In this document: positions 34,937 to 44,091 of the stretch, one piece after another
How the letters are laid out: each line of letters starts with the position of its first letter
Position numbering within the stretch: the stretch's first letter is position 1
Assembly: GCA_964487255.1 (NCBI GenBank)
Contig: CAZAQV010000022.1
Span: forward strand, 46,646 to 110,645
Source: CAZAQV01 sp964487255
GTDB lineage: Bacteria > Myxococcota_A > Polyangia > Polyangiales > CAZAQV01
Reading direction: 5' to 3'
DNA: 64,000 nt
The notes under the pieces: generated by a model
Databases searched by the model: none
Seen by the model: only the letters and a program-made list of their open reading frames with translations
What the model was told of the DNA's origin: nothing
Made by a program: the position numbers and the translations under genes

Positions 34937-35827
34937 GTGAGCATAGAACGGATCATCGTCGGAACGGATTTTTCTGACACGAGCTCGACGGCACTGCGCT
35001 ACGCAGCCGATGTTGCAACTCGGGTAGGGCTTAGGATGCATGCTGTGCACGCATACGTGCGTCCCTCGGACTACTACTATCCTGCGGAGCTTCCACTCGT
35101 AATTCGCAGCGACCAGGAAGCAGAGATCCGTAGCGCCTGCGAGAAAAGCCTCCGCGACCAGCTCAAGCAAGTTGGTTGCGACCCCAACGAAGTGGACATC
35201 GACGTTCGAGCTGGCGTGGCACACCACGTCTTGCTGGACTCTAACAGCGAGCGAGACCTGGTTGTCGTCGGTCACGATCACCGTCGTGCCCTGTCGCGTG
35301 CCTTTGCGGGCAGTGTTGCGACGCGCGTGGTTCGCCAGGCGAAAGGGCCCGTCTTGGCTTTGCCGCCAACAGCCGGGCCGGGCACACCGCAGCGCATCTT
35401 GCTGTGCGACGATTTCTCGGATGCCGCCGCTCGGGTCGCGGAAGCTTTGGCGGGGCTCTCGCTACTCGACGATGCTGAGGTGGAAGTCGCGTACGTCGTC
35501 GAAGATGCGCTCGAACCGCTGTTCGTGGGCGCTGAGACAGTGGGTGACGATGCGGAGAATCGCCGCCAAGCCTTGACGCGCGGTTTTCGCGACATGCTTG
35601 AGGAGCGCGTCAAAAAATATCAGAGCGACTATCCAGGAGCCTGGGAGACAACCGTGTTGCGTGCTGCGCGCGCCTCTGAAGCACTGCTCGAGCATGCCGC
35701 GTCGACACGAGTGGACCTCGTTGCACTGGCCTCGACGGGTAAGGGCGCGGTCGAACGCATGCTACTTGGAAGTACCGCCGAGGCTCTCCTTCACAAGACG
35801 GAAGTACCGCTTCTAGTTGCGCATTAG
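34937..35827 (+). CDS. Universal stress protein with two UspA domains
   Basis: A 296-residue tandem UspA protein (residues about 1-145 and 155-296), cytoplasmic. The first domain starts IERIIVGTDFSDTSSTALRY; the second contains LDDAEVEVAYVVEDALE and ends ASTGKGAVERMLLGSTAEAL, matching the nucleotide-binding G-x-x-x-x-x-x-x-x-G-S motif. It is usually induced by starvation or stress. The GTG start at 34937 is preceded by GGAG at seven bases. The gene abuts the YceI gene and is followed by a sirtuin gene. Confidence 0.9.
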   Translation: MSIERIIVGTDFSDTSSTALRYAADVATRVGLRMHAVHAYVRPSDYYYPAELPLVIRSDQEAEIRSACEKSLRDQLKQVGCDPNEVDIDVRAGVAHHVLLDSNSERDLVVVGHDHRRALSRAFAGSVATRVVRQAKGPVLALPPTAGPGTPQRILLCDDFSDAAARVAEALAGLSLLDDAEVEVAYVVEDALEPLFVGAETVGDDAENRRQALTRGFRDMLEERVKKYQSDYPGAWETTVLRAARASEALLEHAASTRVDLVALASTGKGAVERMLLGSTAEALLHKTEVPLLVAH

Positions 35828-35836
35828 ACTGTTTTG

Positions 35837-36613
35837 GTGCCTGACGATCAGCTGACCGCCATCTGTAGCGAACTCCGCCGCGCACATCGCGTCCTGTTCG
35901 TCACTGGAGCGGGAATCAGCGCTGACTCGGGTCTTCCGACCTACCGAGGGATAGGCGGCCTTTACAACGATGGTGGAACGGACGAGGGACTGGCCATCGA
36001 GCAGGTACTGTCCGGGCCCATGTTTCGGCACAACCCGGCGTTGACTTGGAAGTATATTCGACAGATTGAAGAGGCGTGTCGAGGCGCCAAACCGAACGCT
36101 GCGCATCACTTCATCGCTCGGCTCGCACGAGGGGAACAGGACGTCTGGGTGCTGACCCAGAACGTCGATGGCCTCCACAGTGCCGCCGGCACACCGAACT
36201 TGATCGAGATTCATGGCAATGTGCGCCGCCTTCAATGCACGCGCTGCGGGGATGGGTACGAGGTGCCGAACTATGCCCAACTCCCGGCGCTGCCTCTTTG
36301 CAACGGTTGTGGCGCCGTCATGCGCCCGCGGGTGGTGTTATTCGAAGAGATGCTGCCTGCTGCTGAGCTGCGAGAGCTTGAGCGAGAGCTGTCCACCGGC
36401 TTTGATATGGTCTTCTCGATCGGCACGACGAGTGTGTTTCCCTATATCGCTGCGCCGGTTCATGTCGCGGTGCAGCGAGGCGCTTCGACTGTCGAAATCA
36501 ACCCCGATGGCAGCGAGGTCTCGCCGATCGTGAAGTATCGCGTGAGAGAGCGCGCGTCTGTAGTTTGTGCAGCCCTCGCGAAGCGACTGGGCGTGCAACT
36601 CGATGCCGCCTAG
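35837..36613 (+). CDS. cobB: NAD-dependent protein deacylase of the sirtuin family
   Basis: A 258-residue sirtuin that removes acyl groups from lysine using NAD. Motifs are GAGISADSGLPTYRG at the N-terminus, TQNVDGLHSAAG with the catalytic His in IEIHGN, and the zinc pairs CTRCGDG and CNGCGAV. It lies ten bases after the universal stress protein gene and is probably co-transcribed. The GTG at 35837 is preferred over TTG 35834. Combined stress and deacylase genes suggest metabolic adaptation. Confidence 0.93.
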   Translation: MPDDQLTAICSELRRAHRVLFVTGAGISADSGLPTYRGIGGLYNDGGTDEGLAIEQVLSGPMFRHNPALTWKYIRQIEEACRGAKPNAAHHFIARLARGEQDVWVLTQNVDGLHSAAGTPNLIEIHGNVRRLQCTRCGDGYEVPNYAQLPALPLCNGCGAVMRPRVVLFEEMLPAAELRELERELSTGFDMVFSIGTTSVFPYIAAPVHVAVQRGASTVEINPDGSEVSPIVKYRVRERASVVCAALAKRLGVQLDAA

Positions 36614-37146
36614 GACAGCTCTGCGGTGTGCACACGTTGGTATCTGGGATGCCCGGGTGTGTGAGGTTCAGCCCAGGTGTAGAGTGCGATTCGCGTGAGG
36701 CTGATTTCGGCGTCGATGTTGAGGCTTTTCATCCATTGCTCGGCGGCAATCCGTTCTTCGTTGCTCGCGCGATGCTTAATGCGCGCGACCGTGACGTGAG
36801 GCTGAACTTCACGTTCGTCAAGATCACAGTGAGCCGCTCGTAGAAGCAAGGGGCGCGTTTTTTCGACCCACCGAGCAAGAGCGCGATCGGTGACTTGGCA
36901 TGAAATCGCGCGCGGGGTGCGCCCTCCGAACCATCGGCAAACCCCGGTTTTCACGACGAAGGGTGAGGGGAGGTGTTCTTGGAGAACGGTCCATGCCTTT
37001 GTAGCGCGCTCCGGCCCAGCATTGCCAAGAAAGGCCACGGTGAGGTGGTGGTCGCGTGGATGCAGGAGCCGAACCTTGGGAGGTGGGTCCGCTCCCTGCA
37101 ACCGAAGTGACGCGTCGAATGCGATGAACCAACTAGGTTGAGTCAT
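36610..37146 (-). CDS. thpR: RNA 2',3'-cyclic phosphodiesterase (2H phosphoesterase)
   Basis: A 178-residue enzyme of the ThpR/LigT 2H family that opens 2',3'-cyclic phosphates in RNA. The two catalytic motifs are HHLTVAFLG at about residue 33 and QPHVTVARIKH at about 115. Its start overlaps the stop of the YceI-like gene by ATGA, showing translational coupling. It overlaps the convergent sirtuin gene by four bases. An RNA-repair or tRNA-processing role is typical, though the physiological substrate is not certain. Confidence 0.9.
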   Translation of the reverse strand: MTQPSWFIAFDASLRLQGADPPPKVRLLHPRDHHLTVAFLGNAGPERATKAWTVLQEHLPSPFVVKTGVCRWFGGRTPRAISCQVTDRALARWVEKTRPLLLRAAHCDLDEREVQPHVTVARIKHRASNEERIAAEQWMKSLNIDAEISLTRIALYTWAEPHTPGHPRYQRVHTAELS

Positions 37147-37670
37147 TGCGGATCGACAACCTCAATCCTGACGTGAATGTCGACTTCGGGCTTGACCTTC
37201 AGCGTGCCCAGAGCAGCGCTGAAAGGCTTGATGCCGAAGTGTGTTTGGTCGAGGCGATGGTGTGCGCTCCAACGAGCGTCGAGACATGCCTCCAGTTCAA
37301 GCGGGCGGCGGACGCCGCAGAGTTCGAGGTGTCCGCTAAATCGCGCTCGCTTGTCGTCCATATTGAGCGTGCCGTCCAGTGATGCCGACGGGTTGCGATT
37401 TGTCCGTAGAACGTCGTTGCGAATGCTCTGTTCGATCTTACGCTTGTCTTTGTCGGTCAAAAGGCCAGGTGCATCAGCGCCATTGCTGCGCGCGCACACG
37501 ACACGAAGAGAGTTTGTATCAAAGCTTGCGTGTAGCCGGTTCGCGTCGGGCGTCCAAACGAAACGATGCTTTTCAAATCGAAGTTTAAGGTCGTGCGCAA
37601 CGCGGGAGAGCAGACCTTCTTTGTAGGTTAAGACGGTGCATTCGCTCTTTAGGACGATCTCTTGAGGCAC
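37143..37670 (-). CDS. YceI-like protein without signal peptide
   Basis: A 175-residue protein starting at GTG 37670 (MPQEIVLKSECTVLTYKEGL). It has the YceI pattern (LHASFDTNSLRVVC, KRARFSGHLELCGVRRPLEL, VKPEVDIHVRIEVV) but no signal sequence, so it is cytoplasmic. In other species such genes sit with nucleotide enzymes. It is translationally coupled to thpR. Divergent from rapZ over about 55 bases. Confidence 0.7.
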   Translation of the reverse strand: MPQEIVLKSECTVLTYKEGLLSRVAHDLKLRFEKHRFVWTPDANRLHASFDTNSLRVVCARSNGADAPGLLTDKDKRKIEQSIRNDVLRTNRNPSASLDGTLNMDDKRARFSGHLELCGVRRPLELEACLDARWSAHHRLDQTHFGIKPFSAALGTLKVKPEVDIHVRIEVVDPQ

Positions 37671-37725
37671 GCCAGACCATGACTCTCTATGGTCATTTTG
37701 TCACGACCCTGTTAGCTTCGAGATC

Positions 37726-38586
37726 GTGTCGGGTGCGCATATCGTTGTGGTGACGGGGATGTCCGGGGCTGGGCGAAGCACCGCGATTAATGCGCTTGAG
37801 GACCTTGGCTTCTTTTGCATCGACAACCTTCCTCCCGCACTCATGCCCACCGTGGTTGGACAGGCCACCGCAGGTGGCGCCATCGAGCGTTTTGGGTTCG
37901 GTATCGATGTTCGCACGCGGTCCTTCTTGTCGGGCGCTTCGGACGTCGTCGATGCGCTCAAAAAAGACCACACCGTTGAGGTGCTCTTTTTGGATGCCAA
38001 CGACGAGACGCTGGTCCGCCGTTTCAACGAAACGCGTCGTCCACACCCTCTAGCGCCGGGCGGGGACGTGGCGACCGCCATCTCTCACGAACGTGAACGG
38101 TTGTCTGAGCTGCGAGAACGGGCAAACCAAGTTGTGGATACGACGGGGCTTTCCGTGCATGACCTTCGCCGACGCGTAAAACGCTACATGAGCCGTGACA
38201 CTGCTGTCCCGGCGATGGTGGTTCGCATCGTCTCATTCGGGTTCAAATACGGGGTACCGACCGACGCCGACCTCATGTTCGACCTACGGTTTTTGAAGAA
38301 CCCGTATTTTGTGCCCGGCCTACGCGACAAGACGGGGCTTGACCCGAAGGTGGCCGATTACGTGCTCTCACAGGCTGAAGCTCGCGAATACGAGGATGAC
38401 ATGTGGCGCCTGCTTTCCAATAGCCTGCCGCACTACGCACGAGACGGTAAGGCGTACCTCACCATTGCGATCGGTTGCACCGGGGGCAAGCATCGCTCGG
38501 TTGCCATCGCGGAGCGACTCGCGAAGCGCCTTGAAGAGGGGAATACGGTTGTGCTCGCTCACCGCGACTTACCCCGCTACCAATAA
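37726..38586 (+). CDS. rapZ: RapZ/YvcJ RNase adapter protein with P-loop
   Basis: A 286-residue nucleotide-binding protein. The P-loop is GMSGAGRST at about residue 12, and the conserved C-terminal part has GVPTDADLMFDLRFLKNPYF and IAIGCTGGKHRSVAIAERLA. In enterobacteria RapZ guides RNase E to glmZ; in other phyla the family controls envelope synthesis in ways not fully known. The start is GTG 37726. It abuts the convergent zinc-ribbon-like gene at 38587 and diverges from the YceI-like gene. Confidence 0.93.
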   Translation: MSGAHIVVVTGMSGAGRSTAINALEDLGFFCIDNLPPALMPTVVGQATAGGAIERFGFGIDVRTRSFLSGASDVVDALKKDHTVEVLFLDANDETLVRRFNETRRPHPLAPGGDVATAISHERERLSELRERANQVVDTTGLSVHDLRRRVKRYMSRDTAVPAMVVRIVSFGFKYGVPTDADLMFDLRFLKNPYFVPGLRDKTGLDPKVADYVLSQAEAREYEDDMWRLLSNSLPHYARDGKAYLTIAIGCTGGKHRSVAIAERLAKRLEEGNTVVLAHRDLPRYQ

Positions 38587-39231
38587 CTACTTGGTTCGCT
38601 GTCCTACAAAGCCGTCTTCGCGTTCCTTGAAGAGCACATTGAATGTCGTGAGTGAGCCGTAGCAAGCTGTGATGTATTGTTGCATCTGCATCTTGTCGGA
38701 GTCCGACAAACTTTTGTTGCCGTTCACCTTTTGCTCGAGAACGCGCAACTTGTCGCGCACCATCACGATCTTCTTGAAGAAGACGTCTAGCGGAACGCTC
38801 TTCTCCTGCGTGCCGTCCTTGCCAGGCTTGAGCACGAGCTCTCCGCCGTTCCATCGATCGCCCATTGGGCTTTCGATCAGACCGAGTTCCTCGCGGATGA
38901 CCTGCCTAATGACTGAACGAAACTCATCCTGATCCATGTCGATTCCGATCTCCTTCGGTACGTGTACCTTCTGCACCGCAGGCGGACTGTCGCTGCGGTA
39001 TCGGCGCGGCGCTCCCGCTGCCTTTTTGCGCTTGAGTGCCCCCTCCCAAGACGCGCCAACTTGCTTGTAACTGCTGCACGTTTGTGTGTCTCGCAGCGGT
39101 GGTGGCCAACAGCCGAGTCGACACTCTCCCTCCGAGCGTCCCTGCTCGTCCGTGCGTAGGCGAATAAAAAAACCGCAGGTTCCACACCGTCCCTGCAGGT
39201 TTCGTTCGCCGTCTTGCGAGCCCTCGCTCAT
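38587..39231 (-). CDS. Unrecognised Cys-rich protein with a zinc-ribbon-like N-terminus
   Basis: A 214-residue protein. The first 55 residues hold a Cys pattern (CGTCGFFI, ECRLGCWPPP, CSSYK) that could bind zinc. A basic linker follows, then a charged region and a C-terminal helical part (DVFFKKIVMVRDKLRVLEQK, SDKMQMQQYITACYGSLTTF). I know no matching family; similar short proteins are conserved in Myxococcota. No signal peptide or transmembrane segment. It abuts rapZ convergently and is followed by plsB, 12 bases upstream, on the same strand. Confidence 0.55.
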   Translation of the reverse strand: MSEGSQDGERNLQGRCGTCGFFIRLRTDEQGRSEGECRLGCWPPPLRDTQTCSSYKQVGASWEGALKRKKAAGAPRRYRSDSPPAVQKVHVPKEIGIDMDQDEFRSVIRQVIREELGLIESPMGDRWNGGELVLKPGKDGTQEKSVPLDVFFKKIVMVRDKLRVLEQKVNGNKSLSDSDKMQMQQYITACYGSLTTFNVLFKEREDGFVGQRTK

Positions 39232-39243
39232 CGGACATGCACT

Positions 39244-41787
39244 TTAGGAATGGTTGCAGAGTTTGTCGAGCCTCTCGACGAGGTCATCTGTCGGCGGTTT
39301 GTCCGTGGGGTGCACCGTATTCGTCCTCAAAACGACAAATCCGCGTTCGTGAAAGAGGGGGAGGGCGTTTTCGACGCGTGCCTTAGACAGGGCCTCTTTT
39401 TGGCGGAGCTCGCCCGCCAAGTACATGCGAGAGCCCACCGAGAGGGTTCGTCTTACCCACTCCTTGCGGGTCATGGACCCTTCTTGGAGCAAGTCGAGCC
39501 CACGGCGTGCAAGTCGGAGCGACTCGAAGTGGCTTGTCAGGAGGTTGGCCAGCACGGCCGCCCGGTCGGGGTCTGCGATGGAGATGAGCGAGGCCTGTCT
39601 GGAAAACGTCCCGTCGTCGACCAAGTTCTCAAGGGCGCTCTCGACGAGGGCTTCGCCGTCGCGCGCAAAAGCGAACTCGTGTCTCAACCACTCGAGCGCC
39701 GCCGCGCTCTCGGCCAGAAGAGTTTCTCTTTGCACGGGGGCCCCGCTACTACGAAGTTCACTGCAGATAACTGAGAATGCAACGAGATGGTGCAGAATGC
39801 TGTTCTTGTGAAACTCAAGCGCGAGTCGTCGCGTGTCGGGCACGCGAAAACGGGCGAGGTCGCCACGTCCGTCCGCGATCAGATCTTTGCTGTCCATGAG
39901 TAGGCGGTTGGCCTCTTCGACGGTGTTCGCACGAAGATTGCCGGCCTCATCAAAGAGGGACCCTGCGAAGCGAGCGCCGCTGCGGCGAAGAACATCGGCT
40001 AACATTTCGATGCGCTCAAGGAGCGCATGGTACTCAATGCCCTCTCGACCGACCGACAAGTGTGCAGTTGAGCAGAGCGCGACCGGAGTAACGACCGCCA
40101 CCCGGTTGATGTCTGCCATCGCGCGGTGCGCGAGCCGCTGCACCAGTTGACGTTTCTGTGACGGCCGAAGCGGGTCGCTACCCAGTCCGAGCTCATTGCG
40201 GAACGCATCGAATGGAATGGGCTCTGCGAACTCAACGTAGAGTCTGCCGTAGCGCGAGCGCAACACGTTCGATGTTCGCAGTAGTCCCGAGATGTCTTCT
40301 GGCTGCTTCTCTCCACCGCGCAGCTCGTTTTCGTAGGAGCGCTGCTCAACGATGCGTTCGTAGCTAATGCTCACGGGAACGAAATGCACGGTCCTACCGC
40401 GAAGCATGAAGATGGCATCGATGACCATCGACAGCAGCCCGTACTTGGGCTCAAGCAACTTACCTGTTCGGGAGCGCCCGCCCTCAAGAAAGAACTCGAG
40501 GTTGAAACCTTCAAGTAGGATCTTGCGGATATAGGTTGCGACGAGCGCCGAGTAGAGCTTCTTACCGCCGAATCGCCGACTGATAAAGAAAGCGCCGCCT
40601 TTGCGTAGAATTGTGCCCAACGGCCAAAAGCTTAGGTTGTCTCCTGCGGCAATCAGAGGAGGGGAAATGCGGTTGGTGCCCAGGACGTGGCTGAGCACGA
40701 GATAGTCCACGTGACTCTTGTGGCACGGCAGCAGGACGATGGGTCCTTTGCGCCCTGCATCACGCACACGTTCCAAGCCTACGCGATCGATTTCGACGCC
40801 ATCGTAGATACGATTCCACAACCAGGTGAGAGACCTTGCGAACATGCGTAGCCAGTAAGGGTCCTGTGTTGCGCAAAGCCTCTTGAGTTCCTTTGCGGTT
40901 TCGCGCTTGACGGTTTCGAAACTCCTGCCCGAACGTTGCGCCTCAGATTCCATCTCTTCGCGCAAACGTGGACTGCGAATCAGTTCCTCTTGAATTCGAG
41001 TCGGGGTCTTGTGTTCGGGGCCGACGACCAGCGAGCGTTCGCGTTCGAGTCGCGTCAGGAGGGCATAGCGGACGCGGTCCGCCATCTGTTCATCGCTGGA
41101 GGCGGTGGTGGTCGCCAGAAACTCGGAGAGATCAAACGGGGTTCCAGAGTGCAGAACCGCGTTTCGGTAGTTGAGTAAAAATTGGAGAAAGACGCGAATA
41201 CGACCTGGCCACTCACGGGGCCCAAAGACCAGGTCGGTGAGCGAGCGACGCCGCGTTGAAGGCAGCAACGTCCACACGAAGGTTTGAGGGACGATGAGGA
41301 TTCGTTCGCGGCTCTGCTTTTGGATCTTGATGAGCGTCTCGATCAGGTCGATATCGAGCTTGTCTCCGCGTTTTGATGCATGCCCAAGTTTGGGTGGCTT
41401 GCGCAAAAACAGGAGTGCGCTGCCTTTTTGCTGAAGGGTCTCCTCAAGGGCGCGGTCCTCAGGGGTCTGACGCCGAAAGCGCAGGCGACGCCGGCCTTTG
41501 CCAAAGGGCTCCAAAATACCTAGGCCCAGATCGTTGGCGAAGCGGATAAGGGGGAGGCCGAAGCGCTTGGTCAGAAAGTCGAGACACAGAAAGTCGAGGA
41601 AGGAGAGCGAGCGCATCACGTACACGGGGATCCCGCGCTCGGCGGCCGAGCGAACCGCCTTTTCGAATCGCTCATCCACCCTGATATGACTGAAGAAACG
41701 CCGGTATATCCAGCGCAGGATAGGGTGCGGATCGTAGGCCTCCTTTGCCTGGGGGGCCACGAGCTCATTGCCGGTACCGTCCGCCAC
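39244..41787 (-). CDS. plsB: Glycerol-3-phosphate acyltransferase, PlsB type
   Basis: An 847-residue membrane-associated enzyme for the first acylation step of phospholipid synthesis, transferring an acyl chain to the sn-1 position of glycerol 3-phosphate. The acyltransferase signature HKSHVDYLVL is at about residue 356, followed by FFISRRFGGKKL and the EGGRSRTGKLLEPKYG motif. Length and layout match PlsB. Start ATG 41787. It is divergent from rplM. The following gene on the same strand is the Cys-rich gene. Confidence 0.92.
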   Translation of the reverse strand: MADGTGNELVAPQAKEAYDPHPILRWIYRRFFSHIRVDERFEKAVRSAAERGIPVYVMRSLSFLDFLCLDFLTKRFGLPLIRFANDLGLGILEPFGKGRRRLRFRRQTPEDRALEETLQQKGSALLFLRKPPKLGHASKRGDKLDIDLIETLIKIQKQSRERILIVPQTFVWTLLPSTRRRSLTDLVFGPREWPGRIRVFLQFLLNYRNAVLHSGTPFDLSEFLATTTASSDEQMADRVRYALLTRLERERSLVVGPEHKTPTRIQEELIRSPRLREEMESEAQRSGRSFETVKRETAKELKRLCATQDPYWLRMFARSLTWLWNRIYDGVEIDRVGLERVRDAGRKGPIVLLPCHKSHVDYLVLSHVLGTNRISPPLIAAGDNLSFWPLGTILRKGGAFFISRRFGGKKLYSALVATYIRKILLEGFNLEFFLEGGRSRTGKLLEPKYGLLSMVIDAIFMLRGRTVHFVPVSISYERIVEQRSYENELRGGEKQPEDISGLLRTSNVLRSRYGRLYVEFAEPIPFDAFRNELGLGSDPLRPSQKRQLVQRLAHRAMADINRVAVVTPVALCSTAHLSVGREGIEYHALLERIEMLADVLRRSGARFAGSLFDEAGNLRANTVEEANRLLMDSKDLIADGRGDLARFRVPDTRRLALEFHKNSILHHLVAFSVICSELRSSGAPVQRETLLAESAAALEWLRHEFAFARDGEALVESALENLVDDGTFSRQASLISIADPDRAAVLANLLTSHFESLRLARRGLDLLQEGSMTRKEWVRRTLSVGSRMYLAGELRQKEALSKARVENALPLFHERGFVVLRTNTVHPTDKPPTDDLVERLDKLCNHS

Positions 41788-41856
41788 GGCTGGAGCCTAG
41801 CGTCTATCTATGGTTCTTCACTAGCCTTTCCACCTCTTTACTCGGCTTTCTGTGTC

Positions 41857-41885
41857 TTGACACCCCGAATGGGAGGAGCTACGAC
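41857..41885 (+). promoter_or_regulatory. Sigma-70-type promoter for rplM-rpsI
   Basis: TTGACA (41857-41862), 17 bases, then TACGAC (41880-41885). This is a perfect -35 and a reasonable -10 with ideal spacing, 26 bases upstream of the rplM ATG at 41911. Transcription would start around 41892 and give a short leader that holds GAGGA before the start. Confidence 0.65.
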
Positions 41886-41910
41886 ACCCGGCCCCAAGAG
41901 GAACTCTCCC

Positions 41911-42363
41911 ATGAAGACGACACAGACTTCGAATAAACAGACCACGAGCGTAAAGAGCTCAGATGTTGAGCGTAGCTGGTACGTGGTCGATGCGGCTGGC
42001 AAGTCGCTCGGGCGCGTCGCGACCCAGGTCGCAACGATTTTGCGAGGCAAGCATCGCCCTGATTTTACTCCCCATGTCGACAACGGCGACTTCGTCGTGG
42101 TCATCAACGCGAGTCAGGTCGTCCTTACCGGCAACAAGCTCGATCAAAAGAAATGGCAACGACACTCAGGCACTCCCGGTGGCCTCAAAGAGACCACCTA
42201 TCGTGTGCTTCTTGAGGACAAACCAGAGTGGGTGATCGAAAAGGCGGTCTGGGGCATGCTCCCCAAGAACTCGCTGGGACGCAAGGTTCGTTCGAAGCTC
42301 AAAGTCTACGCGGGTTCCACGCATCCGCATGCGGCTCAAAACCCCAAGCCGTGGGCAAACTAA
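41911..42363 (+). CDS. rplM: 50S ribosomal protein L13
   Basis: A 150-residue L13 protein with a 20-residue N-terminal extension before the conserved core (SWYVVDAAGKSLGRVATQVA, TILRGKHRPDF, VWGMLPKNSLGR, KLKVYAGSTHPHAAQNPK). It binds 23S rRNA early in 50S assembly. ATG 41911 follows GAGGA and a good promoter. rpsI is 34 bases downstream, as in almost all bacteria. Confidence 0.97.
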   Translation: MKTTQTSNKQTTSVKSSDVERSWYVVDAAGKSLGRVATQVATILRGKHRPDFTPHVDNGDFVVVINASQVVLTGNKLDQKKWQRHSGTPGGLKETTYRVLLEDKPEWVIEKAVWGMLPKNSLGRKVRSKLKVYAGSTHPHAAQNPKPWAN

Positions 42364-42397
42364 GTTTAGAGAGAAGTTAGGTTAGGAAATAAAGACG

Positions 42398-42802
42398 ATG
42401 CCTCAAGGTGTAATTCACGGTCGATACTACGGAACTGGCAAGCGCAAGAACGCGGTTGCTCGAGTTTACCTCAAGCCGGGTGACGGCAAGGTCACTGTCA
42501 ACGGTCGCACGGACGAGGACTATTTTCCGCGCGAGACTTCGCGCATGATTATCCGACAGCCCTTCGTCACGCTCGAGCAAGCTGGTTCGTTCGACGTGGA
42601 CGCGAAGGTCAACGGTGGCGGCGTTTCCGCCCAAGCCGAGGCGGTTCGCCATGGCATCGCACGCGCACTTTTACATGTGGCCGACGATAACCGTTCGCCG
42701 CTGAAGCGCGCGGGCTTTTTGACACGTGATGCACGTGCCAAAGAACGCAAAAAGCCAGGTCAACCTGGTGCACGCAAGAAGTTCCAATACTCCAAACGCT
42801 GA
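42398..42802 (+). CDS. rpsI: 30S ribosomal protein S9
   Basis: A 134-residue S9 protein with YYGTGKRKNAVARVYLKPGD at the N-terminus and the basic tail KKPGQPGARKKFQYSKR ending in SKR, which reaches tRNA in the P site. The start ATG 42398 follows AGGA at about ten bases. Co-transcribed with rplM. Confidence 0.97.
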   Translation: MPQGVIHGRYYGTGKRKNAVARVYLKPGDGKVTVNGRTDEDYFPRETSRMIIRQPFVTLEQAGSFDVDAKVNGGGVSAQAEAVRHGIARALLHVADDNRSPLKRAGFLTRDARAKERKKPGQPGARKKFQYSKR

Positions 42803-42855
42803 TCTGCGGCGCGATCCATCTTCGATGGGTTCGACACACTCCGCTTCCGGTGCTC

Positions 42856-42873
42856 ACGTACCCTTAAGTACGT
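42856..42873. terminator. Hairpin after rpsI
   Basis: ACGTAC (42856-42861) and GTACGT (42868-42873) are perfect arms around CCTTAA, 53 bases beyond rpsI and before the TPR lipoprotein gene at 42995. It probably reduces read-through, but without a following T-run it is weak. Confidence 0.3.
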
Positions 42874-42994
42874 TCCGCTCCGGTTCTCGTTGTTCCTCCC
42901 CCTCAAAGCGCCTCACGCCGCATCTTCAAGTGCGCCTTATGCGGCTCGCCCTCGTCTTGCTCGAACCTCCACGGAAAGTTGCTTTGCGTGTACG

Positions 42995-44032
42995 ATGCGG
43001 GTCGTGAAGGCGAGTGTTATTGTGGTTCTGCTCTTGGGATTCGGCTGCGGTGGTGGCGGAAGCACATCCGAAACGGAGCATTCGGGGTCTGGAGACTCGA
43101 AGCGCCCCGAACCAAAGTCTGAGTCGAGCCCGCCTCCGCAGGCGAGCGAGCGCGTCCAGAAGGCCGAGGCGGAGATGTCAAAGGGGAACTTCAAAGGCGC
43201 CAGAGTGATGCTCGAGGCTGCTCTCAAAGAGGACAACACCGATGCTCGAGCGCATTTTGACATGGGCATCGTTCAGGAGGAGCTGGGCGAGCCCAAGGCG
43301 GCTGAACTTGCGTACAAGTTGGCGCTGCAGCACCGTCCCGATTTCGCGCACGCATCGACCAACCTTGGCTTGCTTTACTATCGGCAAGACAAGCTGGCCC
43401 AGGCCAAGCAGATGCTGGGGCGGTCGCTTGAAGTTTCTCCGGACTCGGTCGAGGCGCGCTTCAATCTTGCGATGGTCCTCGCCGCATTGGGAGATGCACA
43501 GGCGTCTATTGAGCACGCGCAGCGCGCTTCGGAGCTTGCGCCGCGTGACGCCCAGGTTTGGCTCCGCCTTGGACTCTTTCGTGCCGGGGTCGGCGACGCA
43601 AAGGGCGCTCGTGACGCAGCCAAGCGAGCGCAGGCGAATGCGCAGACGGCAGACTTTTTGTTACAGGCTGAGCTGGGCGCGCTTTTGCGGCAGTTGGGAG
43701 AATACGACAGTGCTTTGACGGCCTTTGAACACGCGCTAAAGGGGGACCATTTGGCGCCGCGCGTGCAGGCTGCGCTTTTGACGGAGAGAGCGCTTGCGCT
43801 CAAGGGCGCGGGTCAGCCAGAGCAGGCGATGCAAAGCATCGAGCAGGCCATCAAGATGGAGCCGCAGTACCCGCTTGCGCACTACGTGCTCGCCAACATG
43901 CTGGCCTCTGCGAAGAAGTGGAAACAAGCCGAAGAGCACTACAAGCGCTTCCTCAAGTTGGCCCCCGAAGACCCCAACGCCGAAGCCGCCCGCGCAAAAC
44001 TGCAGAAGGTCAAAGCCCTCAAGAAGAAGTAG
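42995..44032 (+). CDS. TPR-repeat lipoprotein, first of a tandem pair
   Basis: A 345-residue lipoprotein. ATG 42995 begins MRVVKASVIVVLLLGFGCGG, a lipoprotein signal with Cys at the G-F-G-C site. An acidic Ser/Pro linker precedes about seven to eight TPR units from residue 50, such as ARAHFDMGIVQEELGEPKAA, ASTNLGLLYYRQDKLAQAKQ and VEARFNLAMVLAALGDAQAS. TPR arrays scaffold protein complexes. The sequence closely resembles the next gene, so the pair arose by tandem duplication. Confidence 0.82.
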   Translation: MRVVKASVIVVLLLGFGCGGGGSTSETEHSGSGDSKRPEPKSESSPPPQASERVQKAEAEMSKGNFKGARVMLEAALKEDNTDARAHFDMGIVQEELGEPKAAELAYKLALQHRPDFAHASTNLGLLYYRQDKLAQAKQMLGRSLEVSPDSVEARFNLAMVLAALGDAQASIEHAQRASELAPRDAQVWLRLGLFRAGVGDAKGARDAAKRAQANAQTADFLLQAELGALLRQLGEYDSALTAFEHALKGDHLAPRVQAALLTERALALKGAGQPEQAMQSIEQAIKMEPQYPLAHYVLANMLASAKKWKQAEEHYKRFLKLAPEDPNAEAARAKLQKVKALKKK

Positions 44033-44091
44033 TGAGGCTTCTCGCTGTAGCGTAGCTGAGAGCGAGTGCTAGGGGCGCCAAATTGGGTAAC

